DNA of 64,000 nt from Lachnospiraceae bacterium MD308 (GTDB taxonomy: Bacteria > Bacillota > Clostridia > Lachnospirales > Lachnospiraceae). Positions 55,728 to 64,000 of the stretch are shown piece after piece. The position numbers and the translations under genes are program-made. The stretch spans positions 27,408-91,407 of the forward strand of contig VIQU02000007.1 of assembly GCA_010206225.2 (NCBI GenBank). The letters run 5' to 3'. The notes beneath the pieces are model-generated. The model saw nothing but the letters and a program-made list of their open reading frames with translations. It ran no database searches and had not been told where the DNA came from. Each line of letters starts with the position of its first letter. Position 1 is the stretch's first letter.

Positions 55728-57818
55728 CTATAAGTCTTCCTGAACGGTTTCCTTATCTGCTGCTTCTCCTTTTTCCAAAGCCTCCTGCCTGCAAAGCTCT
55801 TCAAAGTCATGAATCGCATCCTCCGATCCCATCATCCAGAGAGTATCCCCCGCCTCGATGATCGTGCTGGCAGTAGGAAGCTCCAGTATCTTGCTGTAAG
55901 GTGTTTTTAAACCTACGATCAGGCAATGATAACGGTCCTGAATCCTCGACTCCCGGATCAGCTTATCACAGAATGAGTCCGTAGGCAGCACCTGATACTC
56001 GATACAGCTAAGCGGTGATTGCTTCTCCGTATCTCCGTAACCCAGAAAATCCTTAAGCGATCCTATAGAATACTTCGCTCCCACATCCTGATAATCCCGG
56101 AAACGGTCAAGCGCTTTCGCAACACCGACCGCAAATACACGGTCGCCGGCAAATACATGCGTGCTTCCTCCCGGCACAAGGATGATCTCAGTCTTTCTCT
56201 CGATTTTAATAATAAACACATTCTGTCTGCGCCCCCAGTAAAGCTCCAGAAGAGTCTTGCCCGCATAATCGGCATCCTTTGGAACGATGAAAGACATAAC
56301 TTTATAATCATCTTCAAAGCTATCCACAAACCCCGGCATACTGATAGTCGCATTCGATTCAGACATACTGGCAAAAAGGAATGTTGCCCGGGTAAGAGTG
56401 GAATACCGCTTTCTGGCACGGTAATCCATCAGATAAAGGGTTACTCCCGCAATCATCCATGCCGCAAATATCAAAGCCGCCGCGCCGCCCATGAAGACCG
56501 GCTGTCCCGGCACGAACAACAGGATAAATAATCCTGTCATACAGACTGCCGCAAACCATGCCATAGACAGTCCGCCCGGAATCTTATACGGCCGTTTTAA
56601 CGCCGGTTCTTTTTTCCGGAGAATGATCAATGAAAATGCCGTGATCATCCAGCTTGCAACATAACCTGCAGCCGAGAAGCTGGTCAGCGCGCCGATCAGT
56701 CCGCTTCCTAAAAATGGTCCGATCAATGATGCGACCAGACTGACCTTCAGGGCATTTACCGGTGTCTTATAGACCGGATGCTGTTTTGACAGGCTGAAAG
56801 GCACAATACTTACTCTCGCCATCGCCATAAGGATCTGGGAGGATGCCATCATAAAACCATTCCAGGTAGTCAAAAGACCGCAGACCGCCCCCAGCAAGAT
56901 CAACACATACAGAACATTTCCAAGCCCGCCCGGGTAAAGCTCTCTGAACATGAGCGCCGCAGAAGGATTGGAAAATTTTATGAAACTTTTCCACGGAAGA
57001 GCGCCGCCTAATGTAAACAGCAAGAGCGCATAAAACAGACAGGATAGAACCACCGTCACAACCACGGTCTTCCCCACTCCTTTTGTATCGCCGCCGGCGC
57101 TTTCAATCCCTTGCGGAATCGTCTCAAATCCTGCAAGAAAGAATGGAACCGACGCAAGGATCGAAGCCATACCTCCAATAAAAGAGCTGTGCGTTCCTAT
57201 CCCCGTATTTTCATAAAACGGCATAAGATTTCCGATATCAAATTTGATCACCGCGCAGATCATCGCCAGGATACCAGCGCCTACTAACGCCATGCAAAGA
57301 ATCTTTTGCAGAGATGCCGATGATGCGACTCCTTTTCTGTTAATACAATAGAGCAGAATAGAGATCACCGTTCCAAGTATGATATGACCCACATAAATAT
57401 CCGCCCCTGCCAGTGTATAAAGCGGCGTTCCTGCTTTCAGCACTGGGAAAACAATACTTAAGATATCCACGACATAGATAGCTTCCCAAGGAATGATCGT
57501 GATAAACGCTCCGAATGCCGCCCACCCGGAAAGAAAGGCGATACGGTCACCAAACGCCCGGAATGCATAAGCCATGCCGCCGCCGGATACCGGGAGCATA
57601 GTACATAATTCACAGTAGCACAGTGCGATCGGAACCATGAGAATCATCGCCACCATATAGCCTGCTGCCGCAGGCAGGGGACCTCCGCTGCTGTTCATCC
57701 AGCTATTGATCGAAACTGCCCAGCCGACACCTACGATCGCGCCAAAACCAATGCAGAAAAAATCAAGCGCGGATACTCCTTTCTTTTGTTCTGTTTTCTG
57801 TTCTATCCTTTGCTCCAT
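55728..57818 (-). CDS. APC-family permease with C-terminal RCK (TrkA-C) domains
   Basis: 696 residues. Twelve helices of the amino acid/polyamine/organocation class fill residues about 14-455; helix I has the APC substrate loop FFCIGFGAIVGVGWAVSINS. The cytosolic C-terminal part (about 480-690) holds two TrkA-C-like modules (FIVPKDADYAGKTLLELYWG, then VLPTDSFCDKLIRESRIQDR YHCLIVGLKTPY), which in other transporters bind ions or nucleotides such as c-di-AMP. The combination suggests a regulated amino acid or potassium-linked uptake system. The start at 57818 has GAGAGGAATGAAAAC. It is monocistronic, with a promoter at 57864-57892. Confidence 0.88.
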   Translation of the reverse strand: MEQRIEQKTEQKKGVSALDFFCIGFGAIVGVGWAVSINSWMNSSGGPLPAAAGYMVAMILMVPIALCYCELCTMLPVSGGGMAYAFRAFGDRIAFLSGWAAFGAFITIIPWEAIYVVDILSIVFPVLKAGTPLYTLAGADIYVGHIILGTVISILLYCINRKGVASSASLQKILCMALVGAGILAMICAVIKFDIGNLMPFYENTGIGTHSSFIGGMASILASVPFFLAGFETIPQGIESAGGDTKGVGKTVVVTVVLSCLFYALLLFTLGGALPWKSFIKFSNPSAALMFRELYPGGLGNVLYVLILLGAVCGLLTTWNGFMMASSQILMAMARVSIVPFSLSKQHPVYKTPVNALKVSLVASLIGPFLGSGLIGALTSFSAAGYVASWMITAFSLIILRKKEPALKRPYKIPGGLSMAWFAAVCMTGLFILLFVPGQPVFMGGAAALIFAAWMIAGVTLYLMDYRARKRYSTLTRATFLFASMSESNATISMPGFVDSFEDDYKVMSFIVPKDADYAGKTLLELYWGRRQNVFIIKIERKTEIILVPGGSTHVFAGDRVFAVGVAKALDRFRDYQDVGAKYSIGSLKDFLGYGDTEKQSPLSCIEYQVLPTDSFCDKLIRESRIQDRYHCLIVGLKTPYSKILELPTASTIIEAGDTLWMMGSEDAIHDFEELCRQEALEKGEAADKETVQEDL

Positions 57819-57863
57819 GTTTTCATTCCTCTCCGATCATATACGATCATATTCATATTAATC

Positions 57864-57892
57864 AGTATATCCCCTGAAATATCATGATGCAA
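57864..57892 (-). promoter_or_regulatory. Promoter of the APC-RCK transporter gene
   Basis: TTGCAT (57887-57892) and TATACT (57864-57869) are 17 bp apart, 46 bp upstream of the start. Repeated GATCATAT motifs follow at about 57836-57852. Confidence 0.55.
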
Positions 57893-57942
57893 TACAAATA
57901 TATTGAAAAATATCTACTCATATAAGAATTTTTCCGGTAGCT

Positions 57943-58164
57943 TCACTTTGAAATCTTCAGCAAGATCACCGTATCAAAATGCAATGTCATTGGTTCGTCC
58001 CTTGTCTCTACTTCCAAGCGCACAAAGCGGAAAGTCCGAAACCAGAACGGTACGTATTTTTCCCGATAAAGAAATGGAATCACACGCTCACTGAGATTCC
58101 CAGGACTGAATTCAGCGATAAGCTGTGTGTCATAAACCACATTTAAAAAGCATCCGCAATACAA
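57943..58164 (-). pseudogene. Short gene fragment, possibly from a glycoside hydrolase (GH78-like)
   Basis: A 73-codon frame without a ribosome site contains VIPFLYREKYVPFWFRTFRF VRLEVETRDEPMTLHF. The FWFRTFRFVRLEVET stretch resembles the beta-sandwich part of alpha-L-rhamnosidases. No active-site region is present, and the frame is closed at both ends. I read it as a relic; the family label is weak. Confidence 0.35.
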
Positions 58165-58266
58165 TGATGCACCTCTGCATATATGACAGGATATTTAAAC
58201 GAAATATCATTTCTGTTGTGATTCAGCGCTTTTTTGTGTATACTTGTAAAAAGGGGAGGTATTCAT

Positions 58267-59624
58267 ATGGGCAGTTTCTTGAATCCGGGAAATGAGAGTA
58301 TGCAAAACACCTGAATCAATATAATGTTCTGTTTTTGAATATGCAGGAATTTTTAAGTCGTACAAACTCTATGAAAGAAATGCTGACATTACTAAAAAGC
58401 AGAGCAGTCCATGAAATGCTACGGGAATATCCGCAAGCAGATTATTATGACAAACAGGATTTAATTGGATGTATGCAAGATCTATACAGCGAGACTAAGA
58501 TTCCATTTATCCTTGTCATTGATGAATGGGACTGCATCTTCCGGGAATATAAATCAGAAACCGAAGCCCAAAAGATGTACCTTGATTTTCTGCGTGATCT
58601 TCTAAAAGACAAAGGATATATCTCATTATGCTATATGACCGGAATCCTTCCGATTAAAAAATACGGAACTCACAGCGCTTTGAATATGTTCGATGAATTC
58701 TCCATGACCTTTCAGGGAGCTTTGGCACAGTATGTGGGCTTCACGGAATCTGAAGTCAAAGATTTGTGCGAACGGTACGATATGGATTTTGAAGAGACAA
58801 AAAAATGGTACGATGGCTATTATCTGGAAGATGTAGGTTCTATCTATAATCCCCGCTCCGTAGTCAGCGCCATGCGTTTTAAAAAATTCCAGTACTACTG
58901 GAACCAGACAGAAACCTTCGAAGCTCTTCGTTCATACATCGACATGAATTTTGAAGGTCTGAAAGATGCTGTCATCGATATGATGAACGGCAAAAACGGC
59001 ATAACTGTTAACACCCGCAGCTTTACGAACGATATGGTAACTTTCCATTCCAAAGATGATGTATTGACACTGCTTGTGCATTTAGGATATTTGGGATACC
59101 GCAGCGATACAGAAAAAGTATTTATTCCAAACCATGAGATATTGAATGAATACGTTACCTCCATCAGCAATTCTGACTGGGGTGAAGTGTCAAAGGCTCT
59201 GAAAAATTCTCACACAGCATTAGAAGCCGTCTGGAGCTGTAATGAAGCCTTAGTTGCAAAAGCGGCGGAAGAAGCCCATTATGAAAGCCCATATTTACAG
59301 TATAATGATGAGAACGCACTCAGTTATACAATCTCACTGGCATTTTATGTGGCCCACAATTACTATACTATGATCAAGGAATTGCCAACCGGAAAAGGAC
59401 GAGCGGATATTATATATCTGCCAAGGAAACAATTCTCTGATAAACCAGCGCTTTTAATAGAATTAAAGTGGAGTAAGACGACCGAGAGCGCTCTGGAACA
59501 GATAAAAGAAAAATGTTATCCAAAAGCCCTAAAAGATTACAGTGGAAATATTCTTTTGGTCGGAATCAATTATGATGAAAGAACAAAGGAACATAGCTGC
59601 AAGATTGAGCCATATTCCTTATAA
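58267..59624 (+). pseudogene. AAA-ATPase-like/PD-(D/E)XK nuclease protein, disrupted by 5' deletion
   Basis: The true start is at ATG 58267 (AGGGGAGGTATTCAT upstream) and reads GSFLNPGNESMQN, the usual opening of this family, then hits TGA. In the next frame the sequence goes on as HLNQYNVLFLNMQEFLSRTN and stays open to 59624. Roughly 90-110 residues with the Walker A (GxGKS) segment are missing at the junction. The rest is intact: Walker B-like ILVIDEWDCIFREY, the FTESEVKDLCERYDMDFEET domain and the C-terminal nuclease core PTGKGRADIIYLPRKQ with LIELKWSKTTESALEQI. Such proteins are widespread multicopy elements in gut anaerobes. This copy cannot hydrolyse ATP. Confidence 0.85.
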
Positions 59625-59685
59625 AAATCAGTTAAAGCCGATATCACATCCGAAATACACATGTCACAATCTTTTATAAAGTATT

Positions 59686-59886
59686 TCATGATGGCTGACA
59701 TGTCAAATGTTCAATCTGCTCTATCGTATCCATAAGCTCCTTCTGCAGCTCTTCCTGCACCTGCGCATTGTGCAGCTCCATCGCTAACCGTATCTGCATA
59801 TTCAGTGAACATTGCTGCTCTTTCAAAATAGTAAATCTCGTCTTTCTAACATCGGATGACGATTCTGATGTATGTTGATTTCCCAT
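59686..59886 (-). CDS. Small hypothetical protein
   Basis: 66 residues, with GAGGGGCAGTCTAAT before ATG. It is a mostly helical, Gln/Glu-rich soluble peptide (TILKEQQCSLNMQIRLAMEL, then HNAQVQEELQKELMDTIEQI), probably a coiled coil or Spo0E-like helical pair. The Spo0E hallmark SxxxD is not convincingly present. It is flanked by two damaged genes, so it may also be a remnant. Confidence 0.45.
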   Translation of the reverse strand: MGNQHTSESSSDVRKTRFTILKEQQCSLNMQIRLAMELHNAQVQEELQKELMDTIEQIEHLTCQPS

Positions 59887-60075
59887 ATTAGACTGCCCCT
59901 CTGATTTTTTACTAACTTCTGATGGTCAACATCATAGTCCAAAAAGTTAAACTCAATTTAAACTATATCAGGCATTCTGTGAAAAAACTGTTAAATCAAA
60001 AAGGGAGATCTCTTCTTCCTGCATTTCTGTGTTATGATACCAATGTATTCACTGATCAAACGAGGAGGTGCTTTG

Positions 60076-60759
60076 ATGTTCCAGCTTCTGATTGTTGATG
60101 ATGATAAAAACACCCGCCGGTTTTTGCGGGCAGTGCTTACTCATGCCGGATACAAGGTGCTTACCGCCGATTGTGCCAGAGAAGCGCTTGACATTATGGA
60201 AATTTCGAAGATAGATTTAATGATACTTGATATCATGCTGCCCGGAATGGACGGATATGCATTTTCGAAAATGCTGAGAGACTGCAATAATGATATTCCT
60301 ATCCTTATGCTTTCTGCGAGGCGTTTACCGCAGGATGTTAAAAAAGGGTTCCTCTCCGGCACGGATGATTATATGACAAAGCCAGTTGACGAGGAAGAGT
60401 TGATTCTTCGCATCCGCGCTCTTTTAAGACGTTCCAGGATTGTTTCGGAGCGAAGCCTTACTGTAGGCAACACTATTTTAAACTACGACACTCTATCCGT
60501 AAAATCCGGTTCCTGCGAACAGATACTGCCTCAGAAAGAATTTTATCTGCTGTACAAGCTTTTATCTTACCCGAATCAGATTTTCACAAGGATACAATTA
60601 ATGGAAGATATCTGGGGACCTTCCTCTGATTCTACAGACGCGACTGTCAGTGTGCATATCAACCGTCTGCGGAATCGCTTTGAAGATTGCCCGGATTTCT
60701 CGATCGTCACAATCCGCGGGTTAGGATATAAAGCCCAGATTACGGAGGATATGCTATGA
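60076..60759 (+). CDS. OmpR/PhoB-family response regulator
   Basis: 227 residues starting at ATG 60076 after CGAGGAGGTGCTTTG. Receiver: FQLLIVDDDKNTRRFLR, phospho-Asp in LMILDIMLPGMDGYAF, Lys in DYMTKPVDEEEL. C-terminal winged helix (about 130-225) with RIQLMEDIWGPSSDSTDATV SVHINRLRNRFED. Its stop overlaps the kinase gene as ATGA. The kinase is broken, so the regulator is now an orphan. Confidence 0.92.
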   Translation: MFQLLIVDDDKNTRRFLRAVLTHAGYKVLTADCAREALDIMEISKIDLMILDIMLPGMDGYAFSKMLRDCNNDIPILMLSARRLPQDVKKGFLSGTDDYMTKPVDEEELILRIRALLRRSRIVSERSLTVGNTILNYDTLSVKSGSCEQILPQKEFYLLYKLLSYPNQIFTRIQLMEDIWGPSSDSTDATVSVHINRLRNRFEDCPDFSIVTIRGLGYKAQITEDML

Positions 60760-61518
60760 AAAAAAAGACAGGATTTCCAACTAATATTGTGTTTATCAGT
60801 ACCGTTATCATCTTTATTCTTCTTACCTTAACCATGTTTATCAGCAATACTGTTATAATATTTCTGTCAAAGCACGGATTTATGATCGGTCCTCCGGAAA
60901 GATCTCTGATGCCCTTTCTGGTGCAGACTGGTATCATCAGCATTCTTACCGGGACTATTCTCACCCTTTGTATCGGACATCTTCCCCTGCGTCCTATCAA
61001 TACTCTCATACAGGCAATCCATGCCGTATCCCAGAGAAATTTCCAGACAAAGATAAACTTAGAACGTCCGCAGGAATTTCGTGAGCTTTCGCGCTGCTTT
61101 AATCAGATGACAGAGGAACTAGCCGGGATGGAGATTCTGCGCTCGGATTTTATCAATAACTTCTCACACGAATTTAAAACACCTATTGTCTCTATCCTTG
61201 GATTTGCGAGACTATTAAAAAAAGGGAATCTCACCCGCCAAAAGTAAGATTTATCTGTCACTGGAAAATGATGGAGAGCTCGTTAAAATTACTATAAAAG
61301 ACTATGGGATCGGAATGGATGAAAAAACACAGCATAATATCTTTGACAGATTCTATCAGGGCGATAACTCCCGCTCCCTGGAAGGAAATGGTCTGGGGCT
61401 TCCTCTGGTAAAAAAAATCATAGAACTTCATCACGGAACGATCACTGTCACAAGCCATCCCGGAGAAGGGAGCGCTTTTATTGTCACGCTCCCATCTTCA
61501 ACAGGCTTCAAATACTAA
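60756..61518 (+). pseudogene. Sensor histidine kinase with internal deletion and frameshift
   Basis: The first 163 codons give two membrane helices (about 10-33 and 55-75), a HAMP domain and the phosphoacceptor H-box NNFSHEFKTPIVSILGFARL. The frame then ends at TAA 61245-61247. From about 61240 another frame continues as KIYLSLENDGELVKITIKDY GIGMD (G1 box) and EGNGLGLPLVKKIIELHHG (G2 box) to 61518. The missing part is some 70-80 residues including the second dimerisation helix and the N-box, so ATP binding should be lost. It overlaps the response-regulator gene by four bases. Confidence 0.88.
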
Positions 61519-61970
61519 TCAATTATCTTTTCAAATGCAATATCCCCGCGGATATATTCATAATTATCAAGCTTGATTTCTTTAAATCCGAACTTTTCAT
61601 AGATATGTAGCGCAGCGCTAAGCTTGCTGTTAGACAGAATAAACAGCCTTGATGCTCCATGCCCGATCGCCCACTGCATTGCCGCTTCAAAAACCGCGCT
61701 CCCGCAACCTTTGTGGGGGCGATGCTTATTAGAGGCAAGTTTGCAGATCTCCCATGTTCCTTCCTGCATATATTTTGCCATGCAGACTGCAAGCACCTCA
61801 TCCTCTTCAATAGCGAAATATATCATCGCCCCATTTTTTATATCCTCTTCAATATTTTCAAATGTTTCCTTATCCTCTTTTTCCAGAAAACCAAAATTAT
61901 CAACGATCCAGTCTGTATTGTATTCTATAAATTTATCCTTATATTTTGAATCATATGGTATAACCTTCAT
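61515..61970 (-). CDS. GNAT-family N-acetyltransferase
   Basis: 151 residues. The CoA-binding motif is LASNKHRPHKGCGSAVFEAA MQWAIGHGASRLFILSNSKL, and YEKFGFKEIKLDNYEY is the family C-terminus. It resembles small YhfO/ElaA-like acetyltransferases; the substrate is unknown. The start overlaps the MarR gene by four bases, so both are in one operon under the MarR-type operators. Its end overlaps the tail of the kinase relic by four bases on the opposite strand. Confidence 0.88.
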   Translation of the reverse strand: MKVIPYDSKYKDKFIEYNTDWIVDNFGFLEKEDKETFENIEEDIKNGAMIYFAIEEDEVLAVCMAKYMQEGTWEICKLASNKHRPHKGCGSAVFEAAMQWAIGHGASRLFILSNSKLSAALHIYEKFGFKEIKLDNYEYIRGDIAFEKIID

Positions 61971-62401
61971 AAACTCAACTCCTTCAATATTTTTTCAATG
62001 GTATCCATAGCCTCCCCAAGCTGTCGGCACTCTTCTTCTGATAAATGATTTGTAATCTTTCTGATCCCCTGATTGGTTCTTTCAATCAATTCCTCTGTTA
62101 CGCCTCTCCCCTTCCCGGTCAAATGAATCTTATAGAATCTGGCATCAAGTTCTGATTTTTGCCTCTTAAGAAGCTCTCCTTTTTCAAACCGCTTAATGAT
62201 CCTGCTTAAATATCCTTTATCAAGATGCAATTGCTTAGTGATGTCATCCGCAGTACAGCCTTCCTTCCCATACAGCTCATATAATACCCGGGATTCCGTC
62301 ATCGAATAATCGGAATTCAGATAATTATTCTCATAGAGATTCATGACCGACAGGTAGAATCGGTTAAAGTTCCTGATTTTCAGTACAATATCGTCCTCCA
62401 T
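61967..62401 (-). CDS. MarR-family transcriptional regulator
   Basis: 144 residues from ATG 62401 (GAGGAGGTCAAAG). The winged helix reads MTESRVLYELYGKEGCTADD ITKQLHLDKGYLSRIIKRFE KGELLKRQKSELDARF, with the family DxR wing (DARFYKIHLTGKG). It probably represses its own operon with the acetyltransferase through the duplicated AGTTG-n7-CAACT sites at 62419-62471. The ligand is unknown. Confidence 0.92.
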   Translation of the reverse strand: MEDDIVLKIRNFNRFYLSVMNLYENNYLNSDYSMTESRVLYELYGKEGCTADDITKQLHLDKGYLSRIIKRFEKGELLKRQKSELDARFYKIHLTGKGRGVTEELIERTNQGIRKITNHLSEEECRQLGEAMDTIEKILKELSL

Positions 62402-62418
62402 CTTTGACCTCCTCACTT

Positions 62419-62437
62419 AGTTGCTTTTGTCAACTAT
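62419..62437. promoter_or_regulatory. MarR operator copy 1
   Basis: AGTTGCTTTTGTCAACTAT, an inverted repeat AGTTG/CAACT with seven bases between, 18 bp upstream of the MarR start and just downstream of the -10 box. An identical 19-bp copy lies 34 bp away at 62453. Confidence 0.8.
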
Positions 62438-62438
62438 A

Positions 62439-62467
62439 AATATAATCCGTCAAGTTGCTTTTGTCAA
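62439..62467 (-). promoter_or_regulatory. Promoter of the MarR-GNAT operon
   Basis: TTGACA (62462-62467) and TATATT (62439-62444) with a 17-bp spacer. The -35 box is inside operator copy 2 and the start point falls in operator copy 1, a clear autorepression layout. Confidence 0.82.
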
Positions 62468-62471
62468 CTAT
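62453..62471. promoter_or_regulatory. MarR operator copy 2
   Basis: Second exact copy of AGTTGCTTTTGTCAACTAT, covering the -35 hexamer of the MarR-GNAT promoter. Confidence 0.8.
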
Positions 62472-62485
62472 TGTTAAATATTTTT

Positions 62486-62509
62486 GAGCCGCCTGATATC
62501 AGGCGGCTC
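62486..62509. terminator. Perfect 24-bp palindrome after the dehydrogenase gene
   Basis: GAGCCGCCTGAT followed by ATCAGGCGGCTC, 13 bp beyond the dehydrogenase stop (62523). On the minus strand it lacks a U-run, so termination may be partial. It also faces the MarR promoter. Confidence 0.55.
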
Positions 62510-62522
62510 ATTCCACATCAAT

Positions 62523-63776
62523 TTATCCTAAGAAATGTTCAAATAACATATCTTCTGCTTCTTTTGACCACAGTCCTCTGTGTTTCTTACAGCACTCGTC
62601 AAGCTCTTTGAAGAATGGATCCGTCTCTCCAAGTTTTCCGAAATCATCAATTGCTGTCATCGGCATATCAAACTGGATATAAGCAAGCTTCTTTCCTCCC
62701 GGAATGTTCGGCAGGTTATTTGTCGTATCTACGATCGAATCAATACCGCCTACATGTGTTACCATCACCGCCGAGTTGATCTCACCCTTTACAGACTTCT
62801 CGATAGCTTCCTTCATATCGTCCGTATTTCCGCCTGTAGAACCCATGATCTTTGTTCTTGCGTAGTGGCAGTCATAGAGATTCATGCTTGCGGAAAACTG
62901 TGTATCTGTAGGACCTGCAAAGAAGTTCATGCATCCGTCTACAGCAAGGAGCTTATTGCCCATCTCTGCAACACTCTTGATCGGAGCATATACGAATACG
63001 TCACTGTATCCAATGCCTTCTGTGATCGCCTTAAGCTCTGCAACCGGATCCTCCATGTTGGCTGTATTCACATAATGAAGCTCAACACCTTTTTCCTTTG
63101 CCTCTGATACGGGAACCATCTCCTTTGCCCTTGCGATTCGGTCGTCATTAATATCCGTAACTACGATGCGCTTCGGTTTATTCTCAAACGCAAGGCCATA
63201 GCTTACAGCTCCAAGTCCCATCGGTCCGCATCCGCCGAGGATCAGGATATTTCCTCCCGGAAGAGTACCCATCTTATGCTCATAGGAAAGATGCTCTACA
63301 TGGTAGTTGCTGTGGTATCCTCCGATACAACAGCTCATAGGCTCACCAAGAGAGGCTTCAAAGTAGCTGTCTCCGTCGTACTCCCAAATACATCCCTTTT
63401 CGATCACGTCATTTGGAAAGATGCAGTAGGTTGCTGCTCCTCCAAAGAACTCGTAAGAGTATCCAGGTGATTCCATCTGTCCCGGAATTGCCGGCTGCTG
63501 GGCAAATTTTTTGCCCTCATGGAACTGGCCCTTCCATTTTTTACCAACCTTTACGATATCGCCGGTAAACTCATGACCAATGATGGTCGGATGCTCTGCC
63601 ACATTTTCAGGAACACGTTTGTGATTCTTACCTGCCTGAACCATCTTCCATGTTGACATACAGATACTGTCGCTTACAACCTTTACTAAGATCTCATCAT
63701 CCTTAATCTCTGGAAGCTCGAACTCCTCCAGCCGGATATCGTTTGCTCCGTGTAATCTTACTCCTTTTACTTTCAT
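62523..63776 (-). CDS. Zinc-binding dehydrogenase, SorE-like (sugar-phosphate or polyol reductase)
   Basis: 417-residue medium-chain dehydrogenase. Catalytic zinc ligands are Cys39 (SDSICMSTWKM) and His68-Glu69 (IIGHEFTGDIV). The four-cysteine structural zinc lobe is absent. The Rossmann motif is ILGGCGPMGLGAVSYGLAF. The length and the Cys-Met-Ser-Thr-Trp motif match L-sorbose-1-phosphate reductase-like proteins. It follows a mannitol-type PTS EIIA gene by 19 bp, so it likely oxidises or reduces a phosphorylated hexitol or ketose brought in by that PTS. The start has AGGAGGTAAGTAGC. Confidence 0.85.
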   Translation of the reverse strand: MKVKGVRLHGANDIRLEEFELPEIKDDEILVKVVSDSICMSTWKMVQAGKNHKRVPENVAEHPTIIGHEFTGDIVKVGKKWKGQFHEGKKFAQQPAIPGQMESPGYSYEFFGGAATYCIFPNDVIEKGCIWEYDGDSYFEASLGEPMSCCIGGYHSNYHVEHLSYEHKMGTLPGGNILILGGCGPMGLGAVSYGLAFENKPKRIVVTDINDDRIARAKEMVPVSEAKEKGVELHYVNTANMEDPVAELKAITEGIGYSDVFVYAPIKSVAEMGNKLLAVDGCMNFFAGPTDTQFSASMNLYDCHYARTKIMGSTGGNTDDMKEAIEKSVKGEINSAVMVTHVGGIDSIVDTTNNLPNIPGGKKLAYIQFDMPMTAIDDFGKLGETDPFFKELDECCKKHRGLWSKEAEDMLFEHFLG

Positions 63777-63795
63777 GCTACTTACCTCCTGTTTT

Positions 63796-64000
63796 CTATT
63801 TTAAATTGTCAAATACCCAGTCTATATCAGATGTTGTTTTTAATTTTTCCAAAACCTCTTCATCTTCCAGCATACCGCAGATTTTGCTTAAGAGATCAAG
63901 ATGTTCATCTCCGATTCCTGCAATACCGAATACAAGCTGTGCCTTCTCATCTCCGAAATCAACGCCCTCTGGATACTGCAGCAGAACAATACCTGTCTTC
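63796..64000 (-). CDS. PTS EIIA component, mannitol/fructose type, C-terminal part
   Basis: The last 68 codons are in the window; the gene runs in from the right edge. It reads TGIVLLQYPEGVDFGDEKAQ and continues LVFGIAGIGDEHLDLLSKI, ending SDIDWVFDNLK. The QYPEGV.FG segment and the GIA...EH motif are those of PTS_EIIA_2 proteins, nearest to mannitol EIIA. The phosphorylated histidine lies upstream, outside the window. It should transfer phosphate to a membrane EIICB encoded beyond the edge. Confidence 0.85.
   Translation of the reverse strand, partial: KTGIVLLQYPEGVDFGDEKAQLVFGIAGIGDEHLDLLSKICGMLEDEEVLEKLKTTSDIDWVFDNLK

Overview
The window reads as a chromosomal segment of a gut anaerobe of the Lachnospiraceae type (Clostridium cluster XIVa). 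I infer this from the gene content: several class-1 sugar ABC importers with lipoprotein binding proteins, oxygen-sensitive glycyl-radical enzymes (pyruvate formate-lyase and anaerobic ribonucleotide reductase), YesM/YesN and AgrC/AgrA-type two-component systems, many ECF sigma/anti-sigma pairs, and strong AGGAGG ribosome sites with ATG, GTG and TTG starts. I saw no rRNA, tRNA, CRISPR array, complete insertion sequence or prophage.

Layout. 1-4301 (minus): a ChvE/MmsA/MmsB multiple-monosaccharide importer followed by the start of a GntR (AraR-like) repressor; its promoter carries a run of nine G in the -35/-10 spacer. 4562-10029 (plus): one tightly overlapping operon of FtsX-type permease, ABC ATPase, second permease, ECF sigma and anti-sigma. 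10079-20458 (minus): an arabinofuranoside island with AraC regulator, binding protein and two permeases, GH43, two intracellular GH51, a YesL-like protein and a zinc dehydrogenase. 20630-28745 (minus): a YtfQ/YtfR/YtfT/YjfF-type (galactofuranose-class) importer with a YesN/YesM two-component system upstream. Together these look like a regulated furanose/arabinan-side-chain uptake and hydrolysis region.

29063-43357 (minus) is accessory: NrdG, a secreted SH3-like protein, a decayed ABC ATPase, a membrane metallophosphoesterase, acetyltransferases, a DUF89/ARMT1 phosphatase, a 165-bp palindromic repeat, VanZ, an ECF sigma/RsgI-like pair next to a His-rich secreted peptide, a DHFR-like reductase, a FlxA-like coiled-coil protein, an AgrC/AgrA-type system, cytidine deaminase, an XRE regulator and a DUF3795 protein. 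43402-50456 (minus) is the glycyl-radical and one-carbon core: NrdD with paired NrdR boxes, GlyA, and a pyruvate formate-lyase split into a catalytic subunit and a separate 80-residue glycyl-radical subunit, followed by PflA.

50606-51495 holds a dCTP-deaminase-fold protein with altered catalytic residues fused to three membrane helices, under its own promoter with a palindromic operator; it is my best candidate for an undescribed system. After it come a ZIP transporter, an ArsC/Spx-like protein, an unrecognised 378-residue protein, an ECF/zinc-finger anti-sigma pair and an APC-RCK transporter. 57943-61518 is a decaying stretch: a gene fragment, an AAA-ATPase that lost its Walker A region, and a histidine kinase that lost its N-box next to an intact response regulator. 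The right edge carries a GNAT/MarR operon with duplicated operators, a SorE-like dehydrogenase and the end of a mannitol-type PTS EIIA gene.
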